Origin: Gossypium raimondii
Taxonomy: Eukaryota; Streptophyta; Magnoliopsida; Malvales; Malvaceae
Direction of reading: 5' to 3'
Assembly (NCBI RefSeq): GCF_025698545.1
Contig: NC_068565.1
Location: 3,596,001-3,660,000, forward strand
Length of the DNA: 64,000 bases
Positions 48,315 through 60,339 of the stretch are shown here, one piece after another (the first letter of the stretch is position 1; the number at the start of each line of letters is the position of its first letter). A program made the position numbers and the translations under genes. The notes below the pieces were generated by a model. That model searched no databases. It saw only the letters and a list, made by a program, of their open reading frames with translations, and was not told where the DNA came from.

Positions 48315-48965
48315 TAGAGGTGAGCATGGGTCGGGCTACTCGGCCCGAAATGTGAGAGATTTGGGCAAAAATATAGGCTCAAAAAATGGACTTGGACAAA
48401 AAAATATAAGGCCCGTTGAAAAATGGGCCGGGCATTGGGTAAGGCATTTTTGGCCCCGGGCCCGGCCCAATCCTAATTCACTAAAGGACAAAAAAAATCT
48501 GATTTTTAAATATTATTTTCTCCCTATTTTGCTACCATTTTACTATTATGTTGCTACTATTTTGTTGTTATTTTTTGGATATTGTATAAAACTTATTTTA
48601 TTGTTAATTTTGTTATTATTTTAAAGACATTTGTTAATTTTGTTATTATTTTAGAGACATTTGCTTGTTAAGTTGCATCTATCTTAGTGTTATTTAAGTA
48701 TACATATTTTTAAAATTTATTTTCAATTTATTGGGAAATATTTATTTTGATGTTTTAGTATTTTGGATGTATTATATATATTAAAATTATATAAAATTAA
48801 TATGGCCGAGCCGAGTCGTGCCTGATTTTAGCATTTTTATTCAAGTCGGGCTTGAGCAAAATTTTAAGCCCATTTTTTGGGCCAAACCAGGCCTGGGCTT
48901 AGCAAATGGGCCTAAATTTTTAGTCAAGCCCGACCTAAACCCGATCCGGCCCATACTCACCTCTA
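48315..48965. mobile_element. hAT-type element, uninterrupted counterpart of 29955-33924
   Basis: Starts TAGAGGTGAGCATGGG and ends CATACTCACCTCTA, followed by GATCAGAG. It contains the empty target of the Harbinger-like element near 48480. Confidence 0.83.
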
Positions 48966-49601
48966 GATCAGAGCTGCCCTCGCTTTTCATTTCTTTGAGA
49001 TTCAGTCTTATCTACTGTTGATTGCCCACTCAATTGAGGGTTGAGTAGAAAGATTTGGTGAAGCAAGCTAAGCTATCAATCAAGGTTGGAGAAAGCTTAG
49101 GAGGTCACAATGCATAATTATTTAAATGTAATTCTAATATTTAAATAAAATTTATTAATATAGTATTAACAAGCCCTAAATGTAATGATTATATACTATT
49201 ACATTTTTAAGAAGAGAAAACATGTTTGAACCTTAAAAACATCATTATTAAAAATGATAATTAAAAATTTTAAAATATAAAAAATATAATTAAAAATTAA
49301 TTTTAAACCCGAGCTGGATAAAATTCTAATTTTAGATAACGATACTAATAAGAAATCAATATTAAAATGAAAATGAAAAGTAATTTAATATAATTTTTGA
49401 GTCTTGGGCAAAGGCACTCAATGAATGCTTGGAAAGAAATAATGCAACTTGGTGATAGCTTTTGTTGGAGTAATATGCTCTTATTATAGTTTTATGTTTT
49501 TATCTTGCAAAAACAACATATTGGAGTTTTCGGCATGATTTTTTCTTAATACTTTACATGAAAAATAATAATGGGACTTAAAAATCTATCAAAAGCTTCA
49601 C

Positions 49602-49602
49602 C

Positions 49603-49654
<52 letters not shown>
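49602..49654. repeat. (AAT)n microsatellite
   Basis: A pure trinucleotide run of about 17 units in block II, matching the run at 34558 in block I. Confidence 0.9.
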
Positions 49655-49656
<2 letters not shown>

Positions 49657-50559
49657 TGCTACAATATTACAACACAAAGTTACAATAAGAGCTTATAACT
49701 CAACAAAGGCTATCAATAAATAATCTCAGGCAAGCTAAAGAGAAATGTTGAGAATACCACCCGAATAGTGACTGACTTTAAAAGTTGAAAACCCGAAGCT
49801 ATAGTATCTCAAACGAAATCAAACCATAAACATTAAAATTTTCAAGTCTACTAGCTACTGTAAAAAATGCAGCTCCAACAGACACCAAATGAGTCTTTGA
49901 TCGAAGAAAGTACAAAAACTAGTCTGGGTAAACCAAGCTGCCAAACTTACTTATCTTATCTTTAATTTTGCAGTGAAATTAAAAACTAAGTTTTTGTTTA
50001 TTTCACTTGGAACAACTTTCAAAAAATTATTTTTGAAAAATGGATTGGTTTTTCGAAATAGATGATATTTTATTGTGTTAAAATTTTATTCGTTGTTGGA
50101 AAACTTTTTTTAAATCATTTTCTTAAAGTTATTTTAGTGAAACAAACATAACATAAATATATTTGTTACAAAAAATTATATTAGTATTTTCTTTTGACAA
50201 TTAAAATTTATTTTATGATAAGACAATATTTTGTAATAATTAATATCATATATATACTTATTAAAAAATCTTGTTTAATTAAAATTTAATTAAAATTAAA
50301 TATATTAATAAAGCTACATATAATCATATTTTTATAATTAAAATATTAATATAAATATTTTTCAATAATATATTAAAATATTAAAATTTAAATTATTATT
50401 ACTTAAATTAATTATTAAAATAAAAATTTAAGATTAAATAATTTATTCAATGATAAGTTTTATTAATAATTTATTGTATTATTAAATATAATTAATTAAA
50501 TATGCATATTTAATAATATTACGTTATAATATTTTAATATTCTTAAACAGCCATGTTTT

Positions 50560-50660
50560 TAAGATGCTGGTGATGGTGATGGTGCGGGCCTCTCTTGTTA
50601 CAATTACTATAATTTTTTGTGCAATAATTGAAGTTGTTGGGTGGTCAAGCAAACCTCTTT
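50560..50660 (+). pseudogene. Scrap of the L18a-like gene around its last exon
   Basis: The longest of the three scraps. It runs from cagccatgttttt through gatggtgcgggcc (acceptor CAG lost to CGG), tacaattactataatttttt, to gttgttgggtggtcaagcaaacctc, which corresponds to the AGG-stop end of the intact gene and its first 3' untranslated bases. Frame and acceptor are lost. Confidence 0.75.
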
Positions 50661-51800
50661 TGACTGAGATGCATATAATATACCCGCATGTCCCCGCCTC
50701 CTAAAATTTAAATTTGCTATTTGAATCTTTAAAATTTTTAAAAATTTTAAATTCATAAAAGTAAAATTATACTTTGACCCTCTAAAATTATAAAATTTAA
50801 TTTAATCTTTTAAAAATTATAAATATATAGACTATAAAAAATTAAAATTTCATTGGGCCCCTAATATATTGTTCAGGCTTCACCCTTGATACTGATGTTG
50901 ACTATTTTAGAGTATGTGTCTTCTTTAATAGGGTTAAATTATATATTTATATAATATAGTTATTGTTTATGGACGTGACATCGTAACTAGGTTCTTATGC
51001 ATGTCAACATATATCCTATTTTAAGGTTAACACGTATTTTTAAATATGAATTCACCTATATAATGGTATGAACCATCATGCAGTCTCATAAAATATGCGA
51101 ATATATGTCGTGCGAACACAAAGTACAAACCACACAGAATACGAATTAAGACCCAATTGAATAATCGGATACGAATCAGTAATAATGAATTTCATAACAG
51201 CCACCAACCCCTCTTTTGTTTTAATTTATTTTATTTCCAGTAAGTTATTGTTTGTGATAATTCACAACAAATGCTTTTGTCATTATTTTGTTGGTAAATA
51301 ATAATAAGATTAAACTTTACTTTCTTAAGCTCCTTCAATTCTTTGGAAGTTGGTGGTTTTTATTCTAATCTTATTTTTTTATTAATTTCTTTTTATAATA
51401 AATGTGTTTATAGATCAGGTTGGATTATAATTGAATCATTGTCGGTATTAACATAATTTATATCGATTAAAATTTATTCGACTGAAATATAAATTTAAAA
51501 TTTTACTTCAATTTATCTTAATTTATAAATTGTGAATTTAAATTTATTTATTTTCTCTCATTATATTCAGTTTTTCGGATCATATTTGGCCCAGAACAAA
51601 AACTAGAACAAAAAACAAATATATATGTTTTCCAAAAATTAAATTGTTAACTTCAAAAAATATATTTTTAGCTATTTATCATCATAGAGAAAAACAAATA
51701 AGGTCACCTCGCCTTATGCTTCAACACCTCAACCTAGATTCTCATCACCTGTATTTATCATCGATTCAGATTTTTATTTTTACTATATTCTAGATCTACC

Positions 51801-51808
51801 TATAAATA
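51801..51808 (+). promoter_or_regulatory. Candidate TATA box of CYP72A copy 5
   Basis: TATAAATA 111-118 bp upstream of the ATG. Copies 1 and 3 have CTAAAAATAT at the equivalent place but a separate TATAAAA nearer the gene. Copy 5 lacks that nearer segment through a deletion of roughly 130 bp. Confidence 0.45.
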
Positions 51809-51918
51809 TATCTTCAAACTTCCTCTGGTTAAGTTCATTCATAGATAGGTGAGTAAACTTGAGCTTCAGCTTCAACAAACACCTTAGTTTGAAGACACAA
51901 TTCTCTCATACTAAAAAT

Positions 51919-53804
51919 ATGGAAGTTTACCATGTAATTAGAGATTTGGTCTCATTGCTTGTTGTTGGTTTATTAATGATATGGGGATGGAGAGCTTTAA
52001 ACTGGGTATGGTTGGCCCCAAAGAGGCTCGAAAGGTGCTTGAGACAACAGGGTTTTGCAGGGAATCCTTACAGGTTCCTTTCTGGTGACATAAAAGAGCT
52101 CTCAACTATGAGCAGACAAACAAGAGCCAAACCTATGCCTCTTAGTGATGATATTGGGCCTTATGTTGCTCCTTTTCTTCATCAAACTGTCAACCAGTAT
52201 GGTATGTTTAATTATTATTTAATCTTCAATTTATGATAATTCTTTGTTATTTATGAATGGAATTTATTGGGAGGAAATGCAGGAAAGAATTCATTTACGT
52301 GGATTGGTCCAAGACAAAGGGTGAACATTATGGACCCTGAAAAAATAAGAGAAATATTTACCAAATTTAATGACTTCCAGAAGGTGCGTACCAATCCACT
52401 GCTTACTTTGCTTGTAAGCGGCCTTGTTAACCTCGAAGGAGACCGATGGAGCAAACATAGAAAAATCATAAACCCTTCATTTCATCAAGATAAGTTGAAG
52501 GTATAGAATAGTGATGGGTACTTAAGACTTAATTTACAGAAAACATGATACTTAAATCTATGCTTTTCTGATTTAGAAATGATTGGATGCAGAATATGTT
52601 GCCAGCATTTTATCAAAGTTGTTGTGACATGTTAAGCAAATGGGAGAAGATGGTGTGTACAGAAGGATACAGTGAGTTAGATGTGTGGCCTTATCTTGTA
52701 GATTTGACAAGAGATGTGATTTCCCGATCTGCTTTTGGAAGCAGCTTCGAAGAAGGCAGACGAATTTTCCAATTACTAGATGACCAACTCGTTCTCAGAA
52801 TCAAATTACTACAAACTGTTTACATTCCAGGATGGAGGTAACCCTCAATTTACTTGAAAAAGGTTGCAAATGTTGGAATTGGCTAAATTCGTGTTTGTTT
52901 CCTTAAAGGTTTTTGCCCACAAAGACAAACAGGGAGGTGAAGATGAAACACAAAGACATAAAAGAGTCGCTCAGGGAAATGATAAAAAGAAGAGAGCAGG
53001 CAATTAAAGCAGGGGAAGAGAGCAATGAGGACTTGTTGGACATACTTGTGGAATCCAATATCAGAGAAATGGAAGCAAAGAAAAAGGGGATGAGCATTGA
53101 GGATGTGATTGAGGAATGCAAGCTGTTTTACTTTGCTGGCCAGGAGACCACTTCGGTCTTGCTGGTGTGGACTATGGTTTTATTAGCAAGGTATCCCGAT
53201 TGGCAAAGTAAAGCAAGAGAGGAGGTTTTGCATGTTTTGGGTGACAGTAAACCTGATGCTGATGGCCTTAATCGCCTCAAAGTTGTAAGTCCCTAGCATG
53301 TCTTTTGAAGGTCCGATCAATAAGGTCGACAACTCAAAAATTTGGTTTCTTTTTTCGCTAATTCTACAGTTAACAATGATATTGTACGAGGTTCTAAGGC
53401 TGTACCCATCAGCGACTGAGCTAGGACGTTCCGTTCCAAAAGAAATAAAACTGGGAAATTTGTTGTTACCAGCAGGAACAGAAATTTCGGTTCCGATCCT
53501 GCTGATCCACCATGACAAAGATCTTTGGGGCGATGACGCACGGGAATTTAAGCCAGAGCGGTTCGCGGAAGGGGTTTCCAAAGCAACAAAGAGTCAAGTC
53601 ACGTTTCTGCCATTCGGATGGGGTCCTAGGATCTGCATTGCCCAGAATTTTGCTATGATGGAAGCCAAAATGGCGGTGGCCATGATTCTCCAACGCTTCT
53701 GGTTCGAGCTTTCCCCTTCCTATGCTCACTCTCCTTGCAGCATGGTAACGCTTCGTCCACAGCATGGTGCACAGATTATTTTACATAAACTTGGCTCTAA
53801 TTGA
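51919..53804 (+). CDS. CYP72A: Cytochrome P450, CYP72A family, copy 5 (intact frame, altered haem loop)
   Basis: Five exons join to 1557 bp (518 aa): 51919-52201, 52283-52500, 52593-52837, 52909-53284, 53370-53804. AGQETT, EVLR and PERF are present. The haem loop reads [10 protein letters not shown]: the usually invariant Gly465, two residues after Cys463, is Ala. Some natural P450s tolerate Ala here, so activity is possible but may be changed. Pro388-Val389 after the ExxR segment is Ser-Ala. The exon 4 acceptor is TTAAAG where other copies have TTGAAG. Its promoter is rearranged relative to copies 1 and 3. Substrate unknown. Confidence 0.93.
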
Positions 53805-56800
53805 GTAGTTATGTAAACAAATCATTGTGAAAATAGTGTTTTAACGTATCGTAAAAACTCCGGTGTCTGTAATGGAACATTTCCGATGCATGGATAGTAA
53901 ATTTTGTGATGTTTGGTGAAGTCCGAAATAATATGCAGAACTTGAGTGTCCTGAATGGATGTAGTATTTAATGGTGGACATAGTTGAGGGACTAATGTGG
54001 GAATTATCAAACAAAGAATTGCATATGGTACAAAGACTTGTATGGAAATTAGAGCAGGGGGAGTAGAAAATGACTACTTCTACGGGCATCAATTGAGAAA
54101 GATTTCCGGTGCAAATGTTAGCAAATTTTTGAGCTTCAGCCTTAAACATTAGCAAGATTGCAATACCGGGATTATCTAGTGTTGGTTGCCCACTCAATTG
54201 AGGGTTAAGTTGAAGGATTTGTTGAAGCAAGCTAAGCTATCAATCAAGGTTGGAGAAAGCTTAGGAGGTCACAATACATCATTATTGCATAATTATTTAA
54301 ATGAAATTTAATATTTAAATAAAAAATATTAATATAGTACCAACAATATTCCATTTCTTTTAACCAAGTGTTTCTAGATTATGAAATTCATTAATGATTT
54401 GTAAAATATATTGATGCGATCCCGGCCGCATCATGTTTCGATACAACTCGACGACCTCAGAATTGACCTAAACTCTAGGGGCCCAAGTGCAAAATGAAGC
54501 TTAATTTCAGCTCAATGAGCTCAATTCTAGCTTCTTCAAGCTCGTCTAGTTCAACCCAAGCTCATTTAGCTTAACTTCAACCCATTTTTAATTTGTTGGA
54601 ATAAGTATTTAGTTGCTGGAATAAATTACTCATCTTAGTTAATTGAGTTCATCTTAGTTAATTAAGTTGTTGGAATATGTTACTCATCTTAGTTAATTTA
54701 GTTGCTAGAATAATTTATTGTTGCATGTGTTTTTAAGTTTATTAAATTCAGTTAAGTGTTAAATGTGTTTATTTACAGTTTATTAACTAAGCTTGTTAAG
54801 TCTAATATGTGTTAAAATGTGTTTAATGTGTTTGTTTGTAGGTGACTAATCAGTTGGAAACAGTTATGTACAAGGGCTGTTACAAAGTGTTAAATGCGAC
54901 TATTCATTTGGAATCGGTTACATACAAGGGGCTATTACATTATTTAAAGGAGAGCATTATACATCATTTAAAGGAGAATTTAAAGCTTTTCCTAAACTTT
55001 TTGGCTGCTCAAGAATGAAATCTAAGCATTCAAGCTTATTAAATCAACTGAATTAGAACATTAAATGATCTTATTGATAGTTGCTGTTATTTAGGCCTAG
55101 AATTTCAAGAGTTTGTGCTTAGTGACTAAGTTAATTTCAGCTCATTATTAGCTCATTAAGCTGAACAAAAGTGACTATTCGGCTAGGCCTCATTTAGCAC
55201 TATAAATACTTGTAATCAGCTCATTGTAAAAAAAACTTTTTGCTGAATTTATGCTAAATTTGAAACTTGTGAGATTTCCAATTCTCGTTGTTCTTTCGAG
55301 ATTGAATTGACTTATCAAGTTTTCTTGTGGCATCATTCTTTCTTTTGTTTAAACCGAACTTATCACCTTTTGGTGTGGCGTTCATATACATTTGGTTCCT
55401 ATCACTTTTGATAGTGGGTAAAGGTCCTTGCTGTTTTCTTTAAACCGTAAATCACCTAAGAGCTATTTTGAGACTCGGGTCAACAATCTAATATTGTTGG
55501 TTCATTCTCGGTCTTAGCCAAATTATCCATTATTTACTTAACCATTTTACCTACTACCATTGTTTGAAGCCATTTATCCTATTTTGTTTCATTTAACTGA
55601 AACGAACTTATCCTTACTCAATTCACGATCGGGTAATCTAAACGACTCGAATCATTCCGAAACGAGTTCGTATCATATATCCTCCATTCTTATTGAGTGG
55701 GTGTAATGAAAATTCTCCTATTTCTAATTGTGATAAAGTAGAGACTCTCTTTAGAAAAAAGGCAGCAACATTTTTCAATTATTAATTGAACACCTTGGTG
55801 AATTTTCGTTTTTTTTCTTTTTTTCTTTTTACGGTTCAATTTTCGTTTGGGTATTGTAATTTCAGGTTAATCATTGTTTGGTTGATATTCTCAACTTCAA
55901 TCTTTAATTTACTTGAGATTATTAGTTGATTGTTTTTGTTGGAATCATATGATTTTATTGTGTATTTATGTTTTAATCTTTTAGAAAGAAGTTTTTATGT
56001 GGACTTTCAAGCTTCGTAATTTTTATTATTTGCTTTACGTAAAAAAAACTCGTGGGATACAAAAATTCACAAAAAAACTTGCTATAAGATTACAACACAA
56101 AACCATAAGCTTATAACTCAACAAAAGCTATCAATAAATAATCTCAAGCTAGCTAAAGAGAAATGTAGAGAATATCACCCAAACAGTAACTTGCTTTAAA
56201 AGTTAAAAATCCAAAGTTATAGTACCCCAAACGAAAATCGAATATTAAACATTAAAGATCTTCGATTCTACTAGCTATTGTAAAAAAAAAAATTCCAACG
56301 GACACCAAATAGACCTTTGATCGAAGAAAATACGAAAACTAGTCTGGTTAAAACTACATGCCAAACTCACTTTTTCTCATTTCTTTAACTTGCGGTGAAA
56401 TTCAAAACTAATGTTATATTTTTTCACTGAAATTAACTTTAAAAAAATTATCTGAAAAAATGATTGATTTTTCAAAAAGATTGATATTTTTTATGTTTGG
56501 ATGATTTTTGTAAAATATATTTCGTTGTTTGACAAATTTTTTGAAATAATTTTCTTAGAGTTGTTTTAGTAAAACAAACATAAGATAGATATATTTGTTA
56601 CAAAAGATTATAGTAACATTTTCTTTTGACAATTTAAATTTATTTTATAACAAGATGATATTTTATAATAATTAATATTATATATAAACTTAATAATAAA
56701 CAATATCTAATTAAAACTTAATTTATATTAAATATATTAATAAAGCTAAGTATAATTTAAACAAATACTCATGTTTTATATCATTAAAATATTAATATAA

Positions 56801-58362
56801 ATATTTTCAATAATATATTAAGAATATTATTTAAAATTTAAAATTATTATTTTAAAATTAATTATTAAAATAAAATGTAATATTAAATAATTTATCAAAA
56901 TGATAAGTCATATTAATAATTTATTAGATTATTAAATATAAATAATTAAATATGTATATTTAATAATATTGAACATTATAATATTTTTATTAATATTTTA
57001 ATATTATTAATATAATAATATTGGACTTGATTCAAGTTAATTTTATATAAAAAAATAAAATTACATGTAAATGAACTCATTTTCAAAAAATAACTTGTAC
57101 TTTTAAAAAGGTAAACTAATTTACAGAAAAACAAACTTATTTTCTGTTAATCTATAATTTTTTGTTAATCAAATTATTTTCATGAAATAAATATAAAAAA
57201 TACAAAAAAAACAGTTTCCATATTAACACTCAATACTAAACTGTCATTTTCCTCCGCTTCCCTAATTTGTATGTAGCAGTGAACGTTTGATCGAATCGAG
57301 TAAAAAAAATTGAGTTGACGAGTCATATTTTATCATCTTAACTTGATTTGAAATTTTTTTAAATCAAGTCAAAGACTAAGAGCACATAAATTTGAAACCT
57401 TATCTATTTGAATTTGTTTTAAAAAAAAAGAAAAAAATACTTTAGCATGATAAACTTGAATTGTGAATTAACTTATTTAGGTCCCAAAATTATTATTTTA
57501 TAATTTTTTAAAAATATAAATTTTAAAATTTTATAAATATTTTGAATTGAATTTTTGTTGAAAGAGAGACCGATCTATCATTTTCAAAATTAAAAAAGAC
57601 CAAACTATATTTACAGTAATTTATTATTCAATTATTTAAATTATATAATTTAACTCAATTTAAAATCGAAACTCGAATAACTCAATTTTTAACCCGAAAT
57701 TTATTTTTTAAATTTTTTAAATCAAATCGAATTTTGTTCGCCCTACATCAATAACTTTGTATCCATATCAAGCTTTTTTTTAAGCTATATATATTATTTT
57801 AGAGAATACATGGTCACCACGGTTCAATGATTGAACACCACTCCACTCTCCACTTTTTTTAGATAAGTCTTTGGCCTGTGTGGTTTATCCTCTTAATTTT
57901 TTGAGGATATCATTTACTAAATAATTTATTTTTTACATAAATTTTAATATATATTAATAATAAATTAATTCAATTGGTAATATTTAACTATTCTCATAAC
58001 TCATTTTTAATAAAGAAAATAATAAAATTCGATTATGATAAGGAGGTTTTATTTTTAACAAAAATTATTTTTATATTTCTAAGTTTAAATCTAAATTTAT
58101 ACAAGTTATTCTTTATTTTATATCTAATTATTGTAAAACATAAATAATATTTTTTTTTCCTTTTCATGCTACCAAACAATCCATTAATCATTAATTATAT
58201 TAAAATCTTTGACTTATTAATATTTATGGAAAGTAAATCGGATGCTAAAGAAATCTTAGTCAAACCAAAAAGAAAGAAGAGATAGAGGTGGGCAAAGCTG
58301 AGGTTCAGCTTTCATAAACACCTTCATTTGAAGACACAGTTCTCATACTCAAACCAAAAGAC
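53805..58362. other. Spacer between CYP72A copies 5 and 6
   Basis: It contains a P450 unit tail diverged from the others, interrupted by a solo LTR at 54412-55675. Tail similarity resumes after the LTR and continues to about 57.0 kb. A region at about 57280-57750 has weak inverted ends (gatcgaatcga / tcaaatcgaatt) and may be an old MITE. The last 300 bp should hold the copy 6 promoter; no clear TATA box was found. No coding sequence was seen. Confidence 0.5.
54412..55675. mobile_element. Solo LTR, 1264 bp
   Basis: Starts TGATGCGATCCCGG and ends GAGTTCGTATCA (TG..CA) between perfect TATAT copies (54407-54411 and 55676-55680). A cactataaatac motif near 55199-55210, two-thirds along, would fit an LTR promoter before the R region. 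No internal genes or second LTR are present, so it is either a solo LTR or a very small LTR-derived element. Confidence 0.78.
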
Positions 58363-60339
58363 ATGGAAGTTTTCCTTGTAATTAGAGATCTGGTTTCACT
58401 GCTTGTTGTTGGGTTATTAATGATATGGGGATGGAGGGCTTTAAACTGGGTATGGTTGACCCCAAAGAGACTCGAAAGGTGCTTGAAACAACAGGGTTTT
58501 GCAGGAAATCCTTATAGGTTCCTTTCTGGAGACATCAAAGAGAGCTTCACTATGAGCAGACAAACAAGAGCCAAACCTATGCCTGTTAGTGATGATATTG
58601 AGGCTTATGTTGTTCCTTTTCTTCATCGAACTATCAACAATCATGGTATGTTCTACATTAATCTGCAATTTCATCGTGATATTCAGATTTCTTTTTTTAT
58701 GTCTGAAGTTTATTAGGGGATATGCAGGAAATAATTCATTTATGTGGTTTGGTCCAAGACCAAGGGTGACAATTATGGACCCTGAAAAAATAAGAGAAAT
58801 ATTTACCAAATTCAATGACTTCCAGAAGCCTCATTCCAATCCACTGGTTAGATTCCTTGTAGGTGGCCTTTCCAACCTCGAGGGAGACCAATGGAGTAAG
58901 CATAGAAAAATTTTAAACCCTGCATTTCATCAAGATAAGTTGAAGGTATGTTGTATTTGCACTTTTTTTCCTCTTTCAATTCAATCATTTTGACTTACCT
59001 TAATCAATACCTTTAGGAGACTAATTTTCATTTCTAATATATTTATGTACTTCTGGTATGGAAATAATTGCAGAACATGTTGCCAGCATTTTATCAAAGT
59101 TGTAATGAGATGATAAGCAAATGGGAGGAGATGGTGTCTAAAGAAGGGTACAGTGAGTTAGATGTGTGGCCTTATATCGTAAATATGACAAGAGATGTGA
59201 TTTCCCGAGCTGCGTTTGGGAGCAGCTACGAAGAAGGAAGAGGAATTTTCCAACTATTAGAGGACCTAACCTCTCTCACAATCAAAGTTTTTCAATCTGT
59301 TTACATTCCAGGATGGAGGTAAACCTGAACTTTATCTTCGAGTTTTAAGGAAAATGTTACAGATGTTGAAATTCGAATCTCGGGTGTTTGTTTTCTTGAA
59401 GGTTTTTACCCACAAAGACTAACAGGGAGTTGAAGATGAAACACAAAGACATAAAAGAATCGCTTAGGGAAATGATAAAGAGAAGAGAGAAGGCAATTAA
59501 AGCAGGGGAAGAGAGCAATGAGGACTTGTTGGACATACTTGTGGAATCCAATATCAGAGAAATGGAAGCAAAGCATAAGGGGATGAGCATTGAGGATGTG
59601 ATTGAGGAATGCAAGCTGTTTTACTTTGCTGGCCAAGAGACCACTTCGGTCTTACTGGTGTGGACTATGGTTTTACTAGCAAGATATCCTGATTGGCAGA
59701 CTAAAGCAAGGGACGAGGTCTTGCATGTTCTTGGTGACCGTAAACCTGATGCTGATGGCCTTAATCGTCTCAAAGTTGTAAGACCCCTTCTCCTAAATTC
59801 TCTCATTATTATTGCACCGAATATATAAAATTAATCATTTTACTACTCGTTTTTCCAAGTTAACAACTAAAAAACTTGGTTTCTTTGTTTCGCTAATTCT
59901 ACAGGTAACAATGATATTGTACGAGGTTCTAAGGCTATACCCAGCAGTCGTTTCGCTAGCACGCTCCATTCCAAAAGAAATAAAACTGGGAAATTTGTTG
60001 TTGCCAGCCGGAACAGAACTTTTGCTTCCAATCCTGCAGATCCACCATGACAAAGATCATTGGGGTGACGACGCACATGAATTTAGGCCTGAGCGGTTCG
60101 CCGAAGGGGTTTCCAAAGCAACAAAGAGCCAAGTCACGTTTCTGCCTTTTGGATGGGGTCCTAGGATCTGCATTGGCCAAAACTTTGCCATGATGGAAGC
60201 CAAAATGGCGATGGCTATGATTCTCCAACGATTCTGGTTCGAGCTTTCCCCTTCCTATGCTCACTCTCCTTGCACCATGATAACACTTCGTCCACAGCAT
60301 GGTGCACAGATAATTTTACATAAACTTGGGTCTAATTGA
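58363..60339 (+). CDS. CYP72A: Cytochrome P450, CYP72A family, copy 6 (intact, most divergent)
   Basis: Five exons join to 1557 bp (518 aa): 58363-58645, 58728-58945, 59074-59318, 59402-59777, 59905-60339. All signatures are present: anchor helix, [24 protein letters not shown] with Cys463. Exons 1-3 and all introns differ clearly from copies 1-5 (for example [16 protein letters not shown] at the end of exon 1), and the segment after ExxR reads [12 protein letters not shown]. Exon 4 and the end of exon 5 are almost the same as in the other copies. There is no L18a scrap in front. It is probably the oldest split in the array; substrate unknown. Confidence 0.94.

Larger units (their letters stand above)
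35274..50317 (+). repeat. Tandem block II (truncated L18a-like + two CYP72A loci)
   Basis: Second copy of the block, collinear with 12547-35268 and lacking the solo LTR and the Harbinger-like element. The junction with block I lies at about 35269-35274, between a P450-tail sequence (aataaagctac) and L18a exon 1. The right edge is the same aagctac string at 50311-50317, after which the tail continues uninterrupted (atataatcat). Confidence 0.85.
46837..51918. other. Spacer between CYP72A copies 4 and 5
   Basis: P450 3' region, a GCGGAGCC repeat (47511-47769), a Tourist-like MITE (47850-47999), a hAT element without the Harbinger insertion (48315-48965), an (AAT)n run (49602-49654), the block II edge at 50317, an L18a scrap (50560-50660), and the copy 5 promoter. 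The rest is AT-rich, with nothing coding seen. Confidence 0.6.

Noticed and set aside
57280-57750. Third MITE family between copies 5 and 6
   Set aside because: The inverted ends match weakly and no target duplication was convincing; left as a remark only.
15047-60339. A complete biosynthetic gene cluster of mixed enzymes around the P450s
   Set aside because: Only P450s and the L18a-like passenger are present; no terpene synthase, transferase or other pathway enzyme lies between them, so it is a tandem family array.
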